NCBI RefSeq assembly: GCF_011752935.1
Contig: NZ_VWWO01000003.1
Location: 248,001 to 312,000, forward strand
Direction: 5' to 3'
From: Chitinophaga sp. Cy-1792
GTDB taxonomy: Bacteria; Bacteroidota; Bacteroidia; Chitinophagales; Chitinophagaceae
DNA length: 64,000 bases
The stretch's first letter is position 1; each line of letters opens with the position of its first letter. This document shows, piece after piece, positions 45,093 to 53,715 of this stretch. A program made the translations under genes and the position numbers. The notes under the pieces are model-generated. The model worked only from the letters and a program-made list of their open reading frames with translations, had not been told where the DNA came from and ran no database searches.

Positions 45093-46334
45093 TTATACCA
45101 TAGGAATCTCTGCAACAGCATAAGCTTTTGCGTCGAGTTTTGCTTTGGTTTCGCTGAATGCTTTGAGTGTCAGTTCGATATCCTCGTCAGAGTGGGAAGC
45201 AGTCGGGATAATACGGTAGATGATCTGACCTTTAGGGATAACCGGATAAACTATGATAGAGCAGAAGATATTATAGTTTTCGCGGAGGTCCAGGCACATC
45301 GCAGTAGCTTCAGGAATATCACCTTGCAGGTAGATAGGCGTAACAGGGGAGTTGGTATGACCAATATCGAAACCGCTGTCTCTCAGGCCTTGCTGCAGTT
45401 TGCGTACATTGGACCAGAGTTTTTCTTTGAACTCAGGGTGTTTGCGCATCAGCTGTACACGTTTCAGATGACCGATAACGATCGGCATTGGCAGTGATTT
45501 AGCAAAGATCTGGGAGCGCATGTTATAGCGCAGGTAGTTGATGATTTGTCTTTCGCCGCTGATGAAGCCACCGATAGAAGCACCGGATTTAGCGAAAGTA
45601 TTGAAGAGCAGGTCGATTTTATCCTGAACACCTTGTTCTTCACCGGTACCGGCACCGGTTTTACCCATAGTACCGAAGCCGTGTGCATCGTCTACTACGA
45701 GGCGGAATTCATATTTATCTTTCAGGGCAGCGATTTCTTTCAGTTTACCCTGATCACCGGCCATACCGAATACGCCTTCAGTGATAACGAGGATACCACC
45801 ACCAGAAGTTTGAGCTAATTTGGTAGCGCGGGTCAGTTGTTTTTCCAGGTCCTGGATATCATTGTGTTTGAACACATAACTATGACCCTGGTGCAAACGC
45901 AGACCATCGATCAGGCAGGCGTGTGCTTCTGCATCGTAAACGATTACATCGCGGCGGTTACAAATAGCATCGACAGCACTCATAAAACCTTGGTAACCAT
46001 AGTTTACCAAAGTGGTATCTTCTTTACCCATGTAGTCGGAAAGCTCACGTTCCAGCTGCTCGTGGTAATTAGTGTTACCCGTCATCATACGTGCTCCCAT
46101 CGGAGACGCCATACCGTACTCTGCAGCAGCCTGTGCATCCGTAGCACGAACTTCCGGGTGGTTAGCCAGGCCCAGATAGTTGTTCAGGCTCCATACAATC
46201 TTCTCTTTTCCCCTGAAATTCATACGGGGACCTATTTCTCCTTCCAGTTTAGGAAATGAAAAATAGCCATGGGCTCTGTCTGAATGTTCCCCAATAGGGC
46301 CCATATGTTTCAGCAGTTTCTCGAAAATATCCAT
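45093..46334 (-). CDS. Alpha-oxoamine synthase family PLP enzyme
   Basis: A PLP-dependent acyl-CoA (or acyl-ACP):amino-acid condensing enzyme of 413 residues, in the family of serine palmitoyltransferase, KBL, AONS and the cysteate fatty-acyltransferase of sulfonolipid synthesis. The PLP lysine is K249 (NTFAKSGASIGGF); VDDAHGFGTMG and the stacking His138 (DAEAHACLIDG) are intact. The substrate cannot be told from sequence. A minus-strand TACCTTTG box (46387-46380) lies upstream. A phosphosulfolactate synthase gene 5.7 kb away makes a sulfonolipid role worth considering. Confidence 0.9.
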   Translation of the reverse strand: MDIFEKLLKHMGPIGEHSDRAHGYFSFPKLEGEIGPRMNFRGKEKIVWSLNNYLGLANHPEVRATDAQAAAEYGMASPMGARMMTGNTNYHEQLERELSDYMGKEDTTLVNYGYQGFMSAVDAICNRRDVIVYDAEAHACLIDGLRLHQGHSYVFKHNDIQDLEKQLTRATKLAQTSGGGILVITEGVFGMAGDQGKLKEIAALKDKYEFRLVVDDAHGFGTMGKTGAGTGEEQGVQDKIDLLFNTFAKSGASIGGFISGERQIINYLRYNMRSQIFAKSLPMPIVIGHLKRVQLMRKHPEFKEKLWSNVRKLQQGLRDSGFDIGHTNSPVTPIYLQGDIPEATAMCLDLRENYNIFCSIIVYPVIPKGQIIYRIIPTASHSDEDIELTLKAFSETKAKLDAKAYAVAEIPMV

Positions 46335-46379
46335 ATGCTATATTATGAAATGGTTAATTACGTTTAATAAAAACGGACA

Positions 46380-46387
46380 CAAAGGTA
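46380..46387 (-). promoter_or_regulatory. -7 box of the alpha-oxoamine synthase gene
   Basis: TACCTTTG on the minus strand, exact TAnnTTTG, 46 bases before the ATG. Confidence 0.5.
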
Positions 46388-46507
46388 TTAAAATATTACT
46401 TTTTGTAAACTTGAGCCCGATTTGATTGTTGCAGCCAGCTTATGAAAATTTCAGGCCAAACCTTCATACGTCAGGATTTTAGTTATATAAAACAATATTT
46501 AAATTTG

Positions 46508-48172
46508 ATGAAACGATTTTACAAACTGTCGTGCCTGCTATTGCTGGCATCTTCCACAGTGTGGGCCCAGAAGGCTACTTCTCCAAAACCATTTAATCAT
46601 CTCCCTGTAAAAAATATTAAAACAGCCGGAAAACCCAAATTGGTGGTGGGCGTGGTGGTAGATCAGATGCGCTGGGATTATCTGTACAGATATGGTAGCA
46701 GATACAGCGCCGGCGGTTTTAAAAGACTGCTTAATGAGGGTTTCTCCTGCGAAAATACGCTAATTAATTATACCCCGACCATCACCGCCTGCGGACATAC
46801 CTGTATTTACACCGGTTCAGTGCCTGCTATCCATGGTATTATCGGCAACAGCTGGTTTAGTCCTGAATTAGGCCGCAGTGTTTACTGCGCAGAAGATACT
46901 ACCGTTACTACCGTGGGCAGCAGCTCCAGCGCCGGAAAAATGAGTCCGCGCAACATGCTGGTGACTACCATCGGTGATGAACTGCGTTTGTCCAACAATT
47001 TCCAGAGCAAGGTAATAGGTATTGCGATCAAAGACCGTGGCGCCATTTTACCGGCAGGACACAGTGCCAATGCCGCTTACTGGTACGACGGCAGCAGTGG
47101 TAACTGGATTACCAGCACCTATTATATGAACCAGCTGCCTGGCTGGGTGCAGGAATTCAACAATGAAAAATTGCCGCAGCAATACCTGGCGAAGCCATGG
47201 AACACGCTGTACCCGATATCTTCCTATGTGCTGAGTACTGCTGATGAAAAGTCTTATGAAGGAAAATATAAAAATGCTTCCAATACGTCTTTCCCGCACG
47301 ACCTGAGCGCTATCGCCAATGGTTCTGTTGCTGCTACTCCTTACGGCAACACCATGACCCTGGAATTCGCCAAAAAAGCCATTGAAGCGAACGAAATGGG
47401 TAAAGGTGCCGTGACAGATTTTCTGGCTATCAGCCTGTCTTCCACAGATTATGTAGGGCACCAGTTCGGACCTAATTCCGTTGAAATTGAAGATACCTAC
47501 CTGCGCCTTGACCAGGACTTATCTACCTTCTTCACTTACCTGGATGCGAAAGTGGGTAAAGGCAATTATCTGTTCTTTATAACAGCAGACCATGGTGTGG
47601 CGCATGTTCCGGGCTTTATGGAAGAAAACAAGCTCCCTGGAGGTACCTGGAATGATAAAGCAGCCATGGATGCCCTCAACGAGCAGGTGAATGCGAAATT
47701 TGCCGTAAAAGGTGCTATCCGTGCGGTGGATAACTATCAGTTCTGGCTCGACCATGATGGTATTGCCAATACCGGTAAAAACAAAAAGGAGATCTCCGAA
47801 TTTATCATCTCCCAGTTATTAAAATCTCCGGCGATAGCCAATGCCTTCCCGCTGAAAAAGCTGAATGATGTGGTATTGCCTGTAGTGATGAAAAATATGT
47901 TCACCAACGGCCTGAATGCCAAGCGTAGCGGCGATATTCAGGTCATCCTGACACCAGGTTATATCGATGGCGGTAAAACCGGCACTACTCACGGTTTATG
48001 GTATCCTTACGACGCGCATATCCCGCTGGTATGGATGGGCTGGGGTATTCATGCCGGTAAGTCGAACCGCACTGTAGGTATGACCGATATTACGCCAACA
48101 CTGGCGGCGCTGTTGCATATCCAGATGCCTAGTGGTAACGTGGGCCAGGTGATCGAGGAGATTACCAGATAA
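46508..48172 (+). CDS. PafA-type alkaline phosphatase superfamily protein
   Basis: An exported phosphomonoesterase of the PafA/NPP branch of the alkaline phosphatase superfamily, a major phosphate-scavenging enzyme in Bacteroidota. Using ATG 46508 it has 554 residues with a signal peptide (MKRFYKLSCLLLLASSTVWAQ). Visible sites are the metal Asp in VVVDQMRWD, the probable Thr nucleophile in PTITACGHT, Asn in IGNSWF, the KDRGAILPAGH lysine/arginine pair and FFITADHGVAHVPG. An upstream ORF extension to 46442 is rejected as it would precede the signal peptide. Confidence 0.9.
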   Translation: MKRFYKLSCLLLLASSTVWAQKATSPKPFNHLPVKNIKTAGKPKLVVGVVVDQMRWDYLYRYGSRYSAGGFKRLLNEGFSCENTLINYTPTITACGHTCIYTGSVPAIHGIIGNSWFSPELGRSVYCAEDTTVTTVGSSSSAGKMSPRNMLVTTIGDELRLSNNFQSKVIGIAIKDRGAILPAGHSANAAYWYDGSSGNWITSTYYMNQLPGWVQEFNNEKLPQQYLAKPWNTLYPISSYVLSTADEKSYEGKYKNASNTSFPHDLSAIANGSVAATPYGNTMTLEFAKKAIEANEMGKGAVTDFLAISLSSTDYVGHQFGPNSVEIEDTYLRLDQDLSTFFTYLDAKVGKGNYLFFITADHGVAHVPGFMEENKLPGGTWNDKAAMDALNEQVNAKFAVKGAIRAVDNYQFWLDHDGIANTGKNKKEISEFIISQLLKSPAIANAFPLKKLNDVVLPVVMKNMFTNGLNAKRSGDIQVILTPGYIDGGKTGTTHGLWYPYDAHIPLVWMGWGIHAGKSNRTVGMTDITPTLAALLHIQMPSGNVGQVIEEITR

Positions 48173-48256
48173 TGATCGTATAGTAGTTGCAGTGGGTGTA
48201 GGGATATTCATATTTTTCTTACATTGCTATATCTCTCACTGAAAATTATATAAAAG

Positions 48257-48300
48257 AAAGGTGTAATGAGAGTGAAAGCTCCTTACACCTTTTTTTATTT
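48257..48300 (+). terminator. Terminator after the phosphatase gene
   Basis: AAAGGTGTAA (48257-48266) pairs with TTACACCTTT (48283-48292), with a short inner GAG/CTC pairing, followed by TTTTTATTT. Confidence 0.85.
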
Positions 48301-48328
48301 CAGGAGGTTAATCTTTAAATACTGACGC

Positions 48329-49108
48329 ATGGCTTATTCGTTTCTTATTTATGAAGTGGCTGAGCGGGTTGCCACCATTACCCTGAACCGTCCGGAGAAG
48401 CGTAATGCGCTCAATGGCTGGCTGGTGGCGGAATTGCATGCGGCCTTCCGGGAGGCCGCTGCTGACGCGCAGGTAAAGGTGATTGTACTGAAAGGGAAGG
48501 GGGAGGCTTTTTGTGCCGGTGCGGACCTGGATTATCTGCAGCAGCTGCAGAAAAATACCTATGACGAAAATCTGGAAGATTCCAGGCAACTGATGTCATT
48601 ATTTAGGGAAATTTACGAACTTGATAAGATTGTGATTGCGCAGGTAGAGGGGCATGCTATAGCAGGAGGTTGCGGACTGGTAACTGTTTGTGATCTGAGT
48701 TATGTGGTGCCGGAAGCGCAGCTGGGTTATACGGAAGTAAAGATTGGTTTTATACCTGCGCTGGTAGCCGTTTTCCTGGTAAGGAAGATAGGAGAAGGCC
48801 GGGCAAGGGAAATTTTATTAACCGGCAGATTGATATCTGCGGCAAAAGCTGAATCTTTGGGATTGATTACAGCGGTTGTTCCTGCCGGGGAAATCAGTGA
48901 GCATGTAGCAAAAGTAGCATCAGGATTGTGCCGGGAAGCATCGGCGAATTCGCTTAAAGTAACCAAGAAATTGATTGGCACAGTGTTGGACTTACCACTA
49001 CATGAAAGTCTGGAAAACGCGGCTATACAAAATGCTGTTACGCGTGGCCATGAAGACTGTAAAAGAGGGATTTCAGCCTTCCTTAATAAAGAGAAGCTAA
49101 CCTGGTAG
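48329..49108 (+). CDS. Enoyl-CoA hydratase/isomerase family protein
   Basis: A crotonase-fold enzyme of 259 residues. The oxyanion-hole segments FCAGADLDYLQQL and EGHAIAGGCGLVTVCDL are intact, and GYTEVKIGFIPALVAVFLVRK carries the region with the catalytic acid; this text resembles methylglutaconyl-CoA hydratases of Bacteroidota. A role in leucine or fatty-acid degradation would fit the branched-chain E1 in this window but is inference. It is 36 bases upstream of a secreted-protein gene in the same direction. Confidence 0.88.
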   Translation: MAYSFLIYEVAERVATITLNRPEKRNALNGWLVAELHAAFREAAADAQVKVIVLKGKGEAFCAGADLDYLQQLQKNTYDENLEDSRQLMSLFREIYELDKIVIAQVEGHAIAGGCGLVTVCDLSYVVPEAQLGYTEVKIGFIPALVAVFLVRKIGEGRAREILLTGRLISAAKAESLGLITAVVPAGEISEHVAKVASGLCREASANSLKVTKKLIGTVLDLPLHESLENAAIQNAVTRGHEDCKRGISAFLNKEKLTW

Positions 49109-49143
49109 CCGATAGGGTTGCCGTAGCATAAACTGACTAAACT

Positions 49144-49791
49144 ATGTCACACCGGTTTATTTTAACATTTTTATGCCTGTGGATCAATACTGTGGCGATT
49201 GCCCAGCGTTCTATATCCGATGCCAAAATCACCTATAAGATGGAGTTGCCGCCGGAGATGGCGCAAACAGACGCCATGTTGCAGGATAGTAAATTAACGC
49301 AGTATATGCGGGGGCATATGAGCAGAATTGACATTAACTTCAATATTGTCAACTACACCTATATTCTGAATGCCCGTGATGAAACGCTTACTACGCTTAT
49401 CAATCAGCATGGCAATAAGTACCTGATCCGTAATAACAAGGAGCAGTTTGAAAAGGATATCAAGCAGTATGCCGGCACTACGTTCGTGGACCAGGGGGAA
49501 ACGAAGGAGATTGCGGGTTATGCATGTAAGAAGGCGATTGCCACACAGCCTGACGGTACTTCCTATGTCGTTTATTATACACCGGACCTGGTGCCTGAAA
49601 ACAAGTACTATAACCAGCGTTTCAGTAATCTGAAGGGGTTGGCCCTGGAATTTGAGATCGGGCAGAAATCAGGGGGTAAAATCAACGTTATAGCGACTAA
49701 GCTGGAGCTGGTTCCTATCCCGGCTTCGTACTTTGATATTCCTAAGTCGGGGTATAAGGAGGTTAGTCAGCAGGAGTTGAAGAATATGTGA
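49144..49791 (+). CDS. Secreted DUF4412/GLPGLI-like protein
   Basis: A 215-residue exported protein with signal peptide (MSHRFILTFLCLWINTVAIAQ). The beta-rich body with TLINQHGNKYLIRNN, and especially EIAGYACKKAIATQPDG followed by VVYYTPDL, is the pattern of DUF4412/GLPGLI-type proteins common in Bacteroidota. The function is unknown. It may be cotranscribed with the enoyl-CoA hydratase gene. Family placement is by motif memory. Confidence 0.7.
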   Translation: MSHRFILTFLCLWINTVAIAQRSISDAKITYKMELPPEMAQTDAMLQDSKLTQYMRGHMSRIDINFNIVNYTYILNARDETLTTLINQHGNKYLIRNNKEQFEKDIKQYAGTTFVDQGETKEIAGYACKKAIATQPDGTSYVVYYTPDLVPENKYYNQRFSNLKGLALEFEIGQKSGGKINVIATKLELVPIPASYFDIPKSGYKEVSQQELKNM

Positions 49792-49874
49792 TTTTGTTAG
49801 AAGAGAAATATCCGGAATAGATTGTTAAGGGAGATATTTTCCCGGAGAAGACAGGTTCGGATCAAGACATAAAA

Positions 49875-49905
49875 AAAGGCCATCTCCGCAGAGGTGGCCT
49901 TTATA
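49875..49905. terminator. Terminator between two convergent secreted-protein genes
   Basis: A 12-bp stem, 49875-49886 with 49891-49902 (one G-U), around CGCA with A-run and T-run on either side. It is a looser member of the dispersed family (GGCCATCTC/GAGGTGGCC). Confidence 0.88.
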
Positions 49906-49924
49906 TTGTACTGAAGAAACGTTA

Positions 49925-50329
49925 TTAACCTTTTTTAAGTGGCAGAATAATCTGCAGGCGCTGGAAGTTAAGGTTACCAGGCTGTTGTTGCTGCACCTGA
50001 ATATTATTAGGTACTACGTAGGTAACATTACCTTTTGTGAAGGTCATTACTGACTGAATATTAACAGTTTGAATGTTATTATTAGTATTGGTAAACTTAA
50101 AATCAGAGCTGAATGCACCGGTATAACGATAGCTCGCATCCAGGCCTAAATTTGTTTTAGGCATGGTTGTGTTCAGGACAAAGCGGTTGTCTGTCTTTTT
50201 CACCTTGTCTTTGTTATCGTTGGCAAATAAACTGTTATTAGCCTGTGCTTCTGAAGCGAACAGCGCAATAGCGCTTGCCAACAAGCAAGACAATGAAAAG
50301 ACGCGTAATATGTTAGTTTTCGTTTTCAT
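49925..50329 (-). CDS. Small exported protein of unknown function
   Basis: A 134-residue protein with a signal peptide (cleavage probably after ASEAQA). The mature part is rich in Asn, Gln and Thr and looks beta-structured (FVLNTTMPKTNLGLDASYRYTGAF, VTYVVPNNIQVQQQQ). No family is recognised. The -7 box TATCTTTG (50344-50337 on the minus strand) ends only seven bases before the ATG, so the mRNA may have almost no leader. Confidence 0.7.
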   Translation of the reverse strand: MKTKTNILRVFSLSCLLASAIALFASEAQANNSLFANDNKDKVKKTDNRFVLNTTMPKTNLGLDASYRYTGAFSSDFKFTNTNNNIQTVNIQSVMTFTKGNVTYVVPNNIQVQQQQPGNLNFQRLQIILPLKKG

Positions 50330-50336
50330 TGTACTA

Positions 50337-50344
50337 CAAAGATA
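50337..50344 (-). promoter_or_regulatory. -7 box abutting the start of the small exported protein gene
   Basis: TATCTTTG on the minus strand, exact consensus, seven bases from the ATG. A TTG 23 bases upstream is a loose -33 candidate. Confidence 0.55.
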
Positions 50345-50465
50345 CGATTTTCTCCTTTATTATATAACAAATCTTTAACGCAAGATAAGACAAAATCTTA
50401 ATAAAATGTTAAAAAAATTTAAAAACGTTTAACATCGCTGCATATTGGTGGATACGTAAAATGAC

Positions 50466-50473
50466 TATATTTA
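50466..50473 (+). promoter_or_regulatory. -7-like box abutting the TPR gene start
   Basis: TATATTTA differs from TAnnTTTG at one position; TTG (50445-50447) is 18 bases upstream. The box ends five bases before the ATG at 50479, which suggests a leaderless mRNA. Confidence 0.5.
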
Positions 50474-50478
50474 CAGTA

Positions 50479-51900
50479 ATGAGTAAAGACTTTTCATTTT
50501 TAAACGAGGATTTTGATGATCTGAGAGATTTATTGCAGCAGTTTGAAAACCTCAGAGCTGGTAAGTCTCATTCCTTCCTAGATGAGGATTCATTTGAACA
50601 GATCATAGACTATTATGACGAGCATGATGAGATGCCAACTGCACTTCAGGCCGCCGAAATAGCAATAGAACGTTTCCCTTATTCTGCCACTTTATTGTTG
50701 AAAAAGGCCAACTTACTGATAGAAACCAAAAAGTACAACGAAGCGCTTGATTTCCTGGAAAAAGCCGCTGTTCTCGACTCCAACGATATCAATCTCTACA
50801 TACTTCAGACAGACGTTTACCTGGCATTGAGTCAGCATAAAAAGGCTGCGGATTTACTGGAAGAGAAGATCAAACAATTTGACGGAGAGGACCGTACTGA
50901 GTTGCTGTTGGAGCTGGCGGATGTATACGATGACTGGGAAGAGTTTGAGAAAGTGTTTGATTGTCTGAAAATGGCGCTGGAATATGATCTTACCAATGAG
51001 GAAGCTCTTCATAAGATCTGTTTCTGGACAGAGTTTACCGGCCGCAACGAAGAAAGTATCCGTTTGCATACGCACATAATAGAGGAGCACCCTTTCACGC
51101 ATCTGGCGTGGTTTAACCTTGGAACTGCCTATCAGGGGCTGAAGCTGTATGAAAAGGCGATAGATGCCTATCAGTATGCGCTGGCCATTGATGAGAAGTT
51201 CGATTATGCGTACAGAAATCTGGGGGATGCCTATATCCGGTTAAGAAAATATGCAGATGCCATTGATATTTTACAGCGTCACCTGGAGATTGCGAAGCCG
51301 GAAGATGTGATTTATGAGGCGATCGGACATTGTTACGAGCGCCAGCGTAAATATACCCAGGCCCGCTACTATTACCGGAAAGCGTCTCATCTGAGTCCGA
51401 ATGATGATAAATTGTATTATAAGATAGCCGTAGCCTACATGATGGAGGCTAACTGGAATAATGCCGTTAAATCATTGCAGAACGCATTGAAAATCAATAA
51501 AACCAATGCGGAATACAATATGAGCATGGGAGATTGCTTGTTGGAACTGGGTAAGAACAAGGAAGCATTGATCTTTTTTATGAATGCTGTCCGTACCCGT
51601 CCGAAGAGTGTTTCTACCTGGTCGGAGCTTATCAGGGGCCTTTATATAGGAGGATTCCTGGAGGAAGCGCTGGCTCAGCTCGTTACTGCAGAAGAAAAAG
51701 CCGGTCGAAAACCGGTGTTTCAATACTACCGTGCCGCTATCCTGATAGCCAGTGGTAAAACCAAAGAAGGCCTGTTACACCTTGAAACAGCCTTACAGCA
51801 GGCCCCCAAGGCCCTGAAAAAACTTGTTGAACTGGATCCGGCTATTTTACAGCATGTGAGTGTTGTTGACCTCATCGCCCAATACCGCCGGAAAGGTTAA
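50479..51900 (+). CDS. Tetratricopeptide-repeat protein
   Basis: A 473-residue soluble protein made almost wholly of TPR helices; I count roughly ten repeats, with clear ones at KAIDAYQYALAIDEKFDYAYRNLGDAYIRLRKYADAIDIL and NAVKSLQNALKINKTNAEYNMSMGDCLLELGKNKEALIFF (landmarks). No signal peptide or catalytic domain. I choose ATG 50479 (MSKDFSFLNEDFDD); an ATG at 50461 would begin upstream of the predicted promoter box. TPR proteins are scaffolds; the partner is unknown. Confidence 0.85.
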   Translation: MSKDFSFLNEDFDDLRDLLQQFENLRAGKSHSFLDEDSFEQIIDYYDEHDEMPTALQAAEIAIERFPYSATLLLKKANLLIETKKYNEALDFLEKAAVLDSNDINLYILQTDVYLALSQHKKAADLLEEKIKQFDGEDRTELLLELADVYDDWEEFEKVFDCLKMALEYDLTNEEALHKICFWTEFTGRNEESIRLHTHIIEEHPFTHLAWFNLGTAYQGLKLYEKAIDAYQYALAIDEKFDYAYRNLGDAYIRLRKYADAIDILQRHLEIAKPEDVIYEAIGHCYERQRKYTQARYYYRKASHLSPNDDKLYYKIAVAYMMEANWNNAVKSLQNALKINKTNAEYNMSMGDCLLELGKNKEALIFFMNAVRTRPKSVSTWSELIRGLYIGGFLEEALAQLVTAEEKAGRKPVFQYYRAAILIASGKTKEGLLHLETALQQAPKALKKLVELDPAILQHVSVVDLIAQYRRKG

Positions 51901-51936
51901 CTAATGTTATTTGCTTTTAAAATAAAGTATACTTCT

Positions 51937-51944
51937 TATTTTTG
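51937..51944 (+). promoter_or_regulatory. -7 box of the phosphosulfolactate synthase gene
   Basis: TATTTTTG, exact TAnnTTTG; TTTG at 51910-51913 is 23 bases upstream. It implies a leader of about 130 nt. Confidence 0.55.
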
Positions 51945-51946
51945 CG

Positions 51947-51990
51947 CCGGCTTTTAATTGTCATGGTTAAAAGCCGGGAAAAATTTCCGG
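51947..51990 (+). promoter_or_regulatory. Mutually exclusive hairpins in the phosphosulfolactate synthase leader
   Basis: Hairpin 1 pairs CCGGCTTTTAA (51947-51957) with TTAAAAGCCGG (51967-51977). Hairpin 2 pairs 51974-51980 with 51984-51990 and uses the 3' arm of hairpin 1, so both cannot form together. This is the geometry of a two-state leader; the signal is unknown. Confidence 0.4.
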
Positions 51991-52079
51991 TTACTAAAAT
52001 TGCCCGCTAACCTACCAATAGTGCCTGGCTGAATTAGTTGAGTGTTTTAATGACCATATAGAAGATAAAAATATTGCAA

Positions 52080-52844
52080 ATGAATTTTAATCTGACACAA
52101 ATCCCGGAAAGGACTCAGCAACCTCGTACACACGGACTCACCATGGTCATGGATAAGGGGTTAAGTTTGGAAGAAGCTCGTAATTTTTTGTCTGCCTCGT
52201 CGCCGTACGTGGATATAGTAAAGCTGGGATTTGGGACCTCTTTCGTTACGCCTAACCTCCGTCAGAAAATCGAATTGTATCAGGCAGCCAATATCCCTGT
52301 ATATTTTGGTGGTACCTTATTTGAGGCTTTCCTGATCCGCAACCAGTTTGATGATTATATCAAGGTTTGTGAGGACTATGGCATCAAGCACGTAGAAGTT
52401 TCCGATGGCTCTATTATCATTCCTCATGCCGAGAAATGCGGTTACATTGAAAAAATGGCTAAAATAGCCACTGTATTCAGCGAAGTAGGTTCTAAAGATG
52501 CAGAGCACATTATTCCTCCCTACAAATGGATCGAATTAATGAGTGCAGAACTTTCTGCCGGTGCTACCTATGTTATTGCGGAAGCACGCGAAAGCGGAAA
52601 CGTGGGTATCTACCGTGGTTCGGGAGAAGTTCGTGAAGGTCTGGTACAGGAAATCCTGACACAGATCCCTGCGGAAAAAATCATTTGGGAAGCTCCTCAG
52701 AAAGCACAGCAGCTGTACTTCCTGGAGCTGGTAGGCTGTAACGCCAACCTGGGTAACCTCGCACCTTATGAAGTAATTTCTCTGGAAGCTATGCGCGTAG
52801 GACTGCGCGGTGATACTTTCCAGCTGTTCCTGGACAAGGAATAA
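52080..52844 (+). CDS. Phosphosulfolactate synthase (ComA-like)
   Basis: A TIM-barrel enzyme of the ComA family, which adds sulfite to phosphoenolpyruvate to give phosphosulfolactate; in archaea this leads to coenzyme M, and in Bacteroidota relatives it is thought to feed sulfonolipid precursors. It has 254 residues from ATG 52080 (a TTG two codons earlier is possible). Landmarks are the lysine in VDIVKLGFGTS, PVYFGGTLFEAF, VEVSDGSIIIP and EARESGNVGIYRGSGE. It has a structured leader. Confidence 0.88.
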   Translation: MNFNLTQIPERTQQPRTHGLTMVMDKGLSLEEARNFLSASSPYVDIVKLGFGTSFVTPNLRQKIELYQAANIPVYFGGTLFEAFLIRNQFDDYIKVCEDYGIKHVEVSDGSIIIPHAEKCGYIEKMAKIATVFSEVGSKDAEHIIPPYKWIELMSAELSAGATYVIAEARESGNVGIYRGSGEVREGLVQEILTQIPAEKIIWEAPQKAQQLYFLELVGCNANLGNLAPYEVISLEAMRVGLRGDTFQLFLDKE

Positions 52845-52870
52845 TCATTGAATGTAATTAATTTTCATAG

Positions 52871-52900
52871 TAGGGATTTTGTTGCACAACAAAATCCCTA
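52871..52900 (+). terminator. Hairpin after the phosphosulfolactate synthase gene
   Basis: TAGGGATTTTGTTG (52871-52884) pairs with CAACAAAATCCCTA (52887-52900). The tail is only weakly T-rich, so partial read-through into aroE is likely. Confidence 0.7.
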
Positions 52901-52944
52901 TCTGTTTATGCACGTTTTTCCGTCATCCGTTAAGTCTTTACAGT

Positions 52945-53676
52945 ATGAAAATCTACGGCCTTATTGGCTATCCACTTAGTCACTCCTTCTCCAAAGGATA
53001 TTTCGCGGAAAAATTCTCTAAAGAAAATATCAGTAATTGCTTCTACGATAATTTTTCTATTCCGGATATCAACATCTTCCCAACTTTACTGACACAACAC
53101 CCGGATTTTGCCGGCCTGAATGTTACCATTCCCTACAAGGAAGTAGTAATGCCTTACCTGGACGAGCTTAGCGACGCTGTGAAGGAAATAGGGGCAGTAA
53201 ACTGTATCCGTTTTGAAAATGGTAAAAAGATAGGCTACAATACCGATGTCATAGGGTTTACCAATTCGTTGAAACCTTTACTGCAGCCACATCATACACA
53301 TGCGCTGGTACTTGGCACCGGTGGTGCTGCCAAGGCGGTAATGTATGCGCTGAAGCAACTGAATATCACTTATACACTGGTAAGCCGCCAGGCGGGTGAA
53401 AACGCGGTGCCATATTCCGCTATCGGGGAGGCAGCAATGGCGCTCAATACGGTTATTATCAACACCACCCCGCTGGGTATGTACCCGAATGTGGATGCTT
53501 GTCCGCCGATACCTTACGAATATATTACCGATAGGCATTTACTGTATGACCTGGTGTATAACCCGCCAGTGACGCTGTTTTTGCAGAAGGGAGCAGATAA
53601 AGGTGCTGTTATCAAGAATGGGCATGAGATGCTGATTATGCAGGCAGAAGCGGCCTGGGAAATCTGGAACAGCTAA
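52945..53676 (+). CDS. aroE: Shikimate dehydrogenase
   Basis: AroE reduces 3-dehydroshikimate to shikimate in aromatic amino-acid synthesis. From ATG 52945 (MKIYGLIGYPLSHSFSKGY) it has 243 residues; an upstream ORF extension to 52879 overlaps the preceding hairpin and is rejected. Landmarks are the SxS shikimate site (LSHSFS), the catalytic lysine in LNVTIPYKE, Asn in VNCIRF and the NADP motif GTGGAAKAV. Secure. Confidence 0.95.
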   Translation: MKIYGLIGYPLSHSFSKGYFAEKFSKENISNCFYDNFSIPDINIFPTLLTQHPDFAGLNVTIPYKEVVMPYLDELSDAVKEIGAVNCIRFENGKKIGYNTDVIGFTNSLKPLLQPHHTHALVLGTGGAAKAVMYALKQLNITYTLVSRQAGENAVPYSAIGEAAMALNTVIINTTPLGMYPNVDACPPIPYEYITDRHLLYDLVYNPPVTLFLQKGADKGAVIKNGHEMLIMQAEAAWEIWNS

Positions 53677-53683
53677 AAAAATT

Positions 53684-53715
53684 AAAGGCCTCTACCAAGT
53701 AGAGGCCTTTTTATT
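53684..53715. terminator. Bidirectional terminator after aroE
   Basis: AAAGGCCTCTAC (53684-53695) pairs with GTAGAGGCCTTT (53699-53710) around CAA, with T-run on the plus side and A-run on the minus side. A clear member of the dispersed family. Confidence 0.92.
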
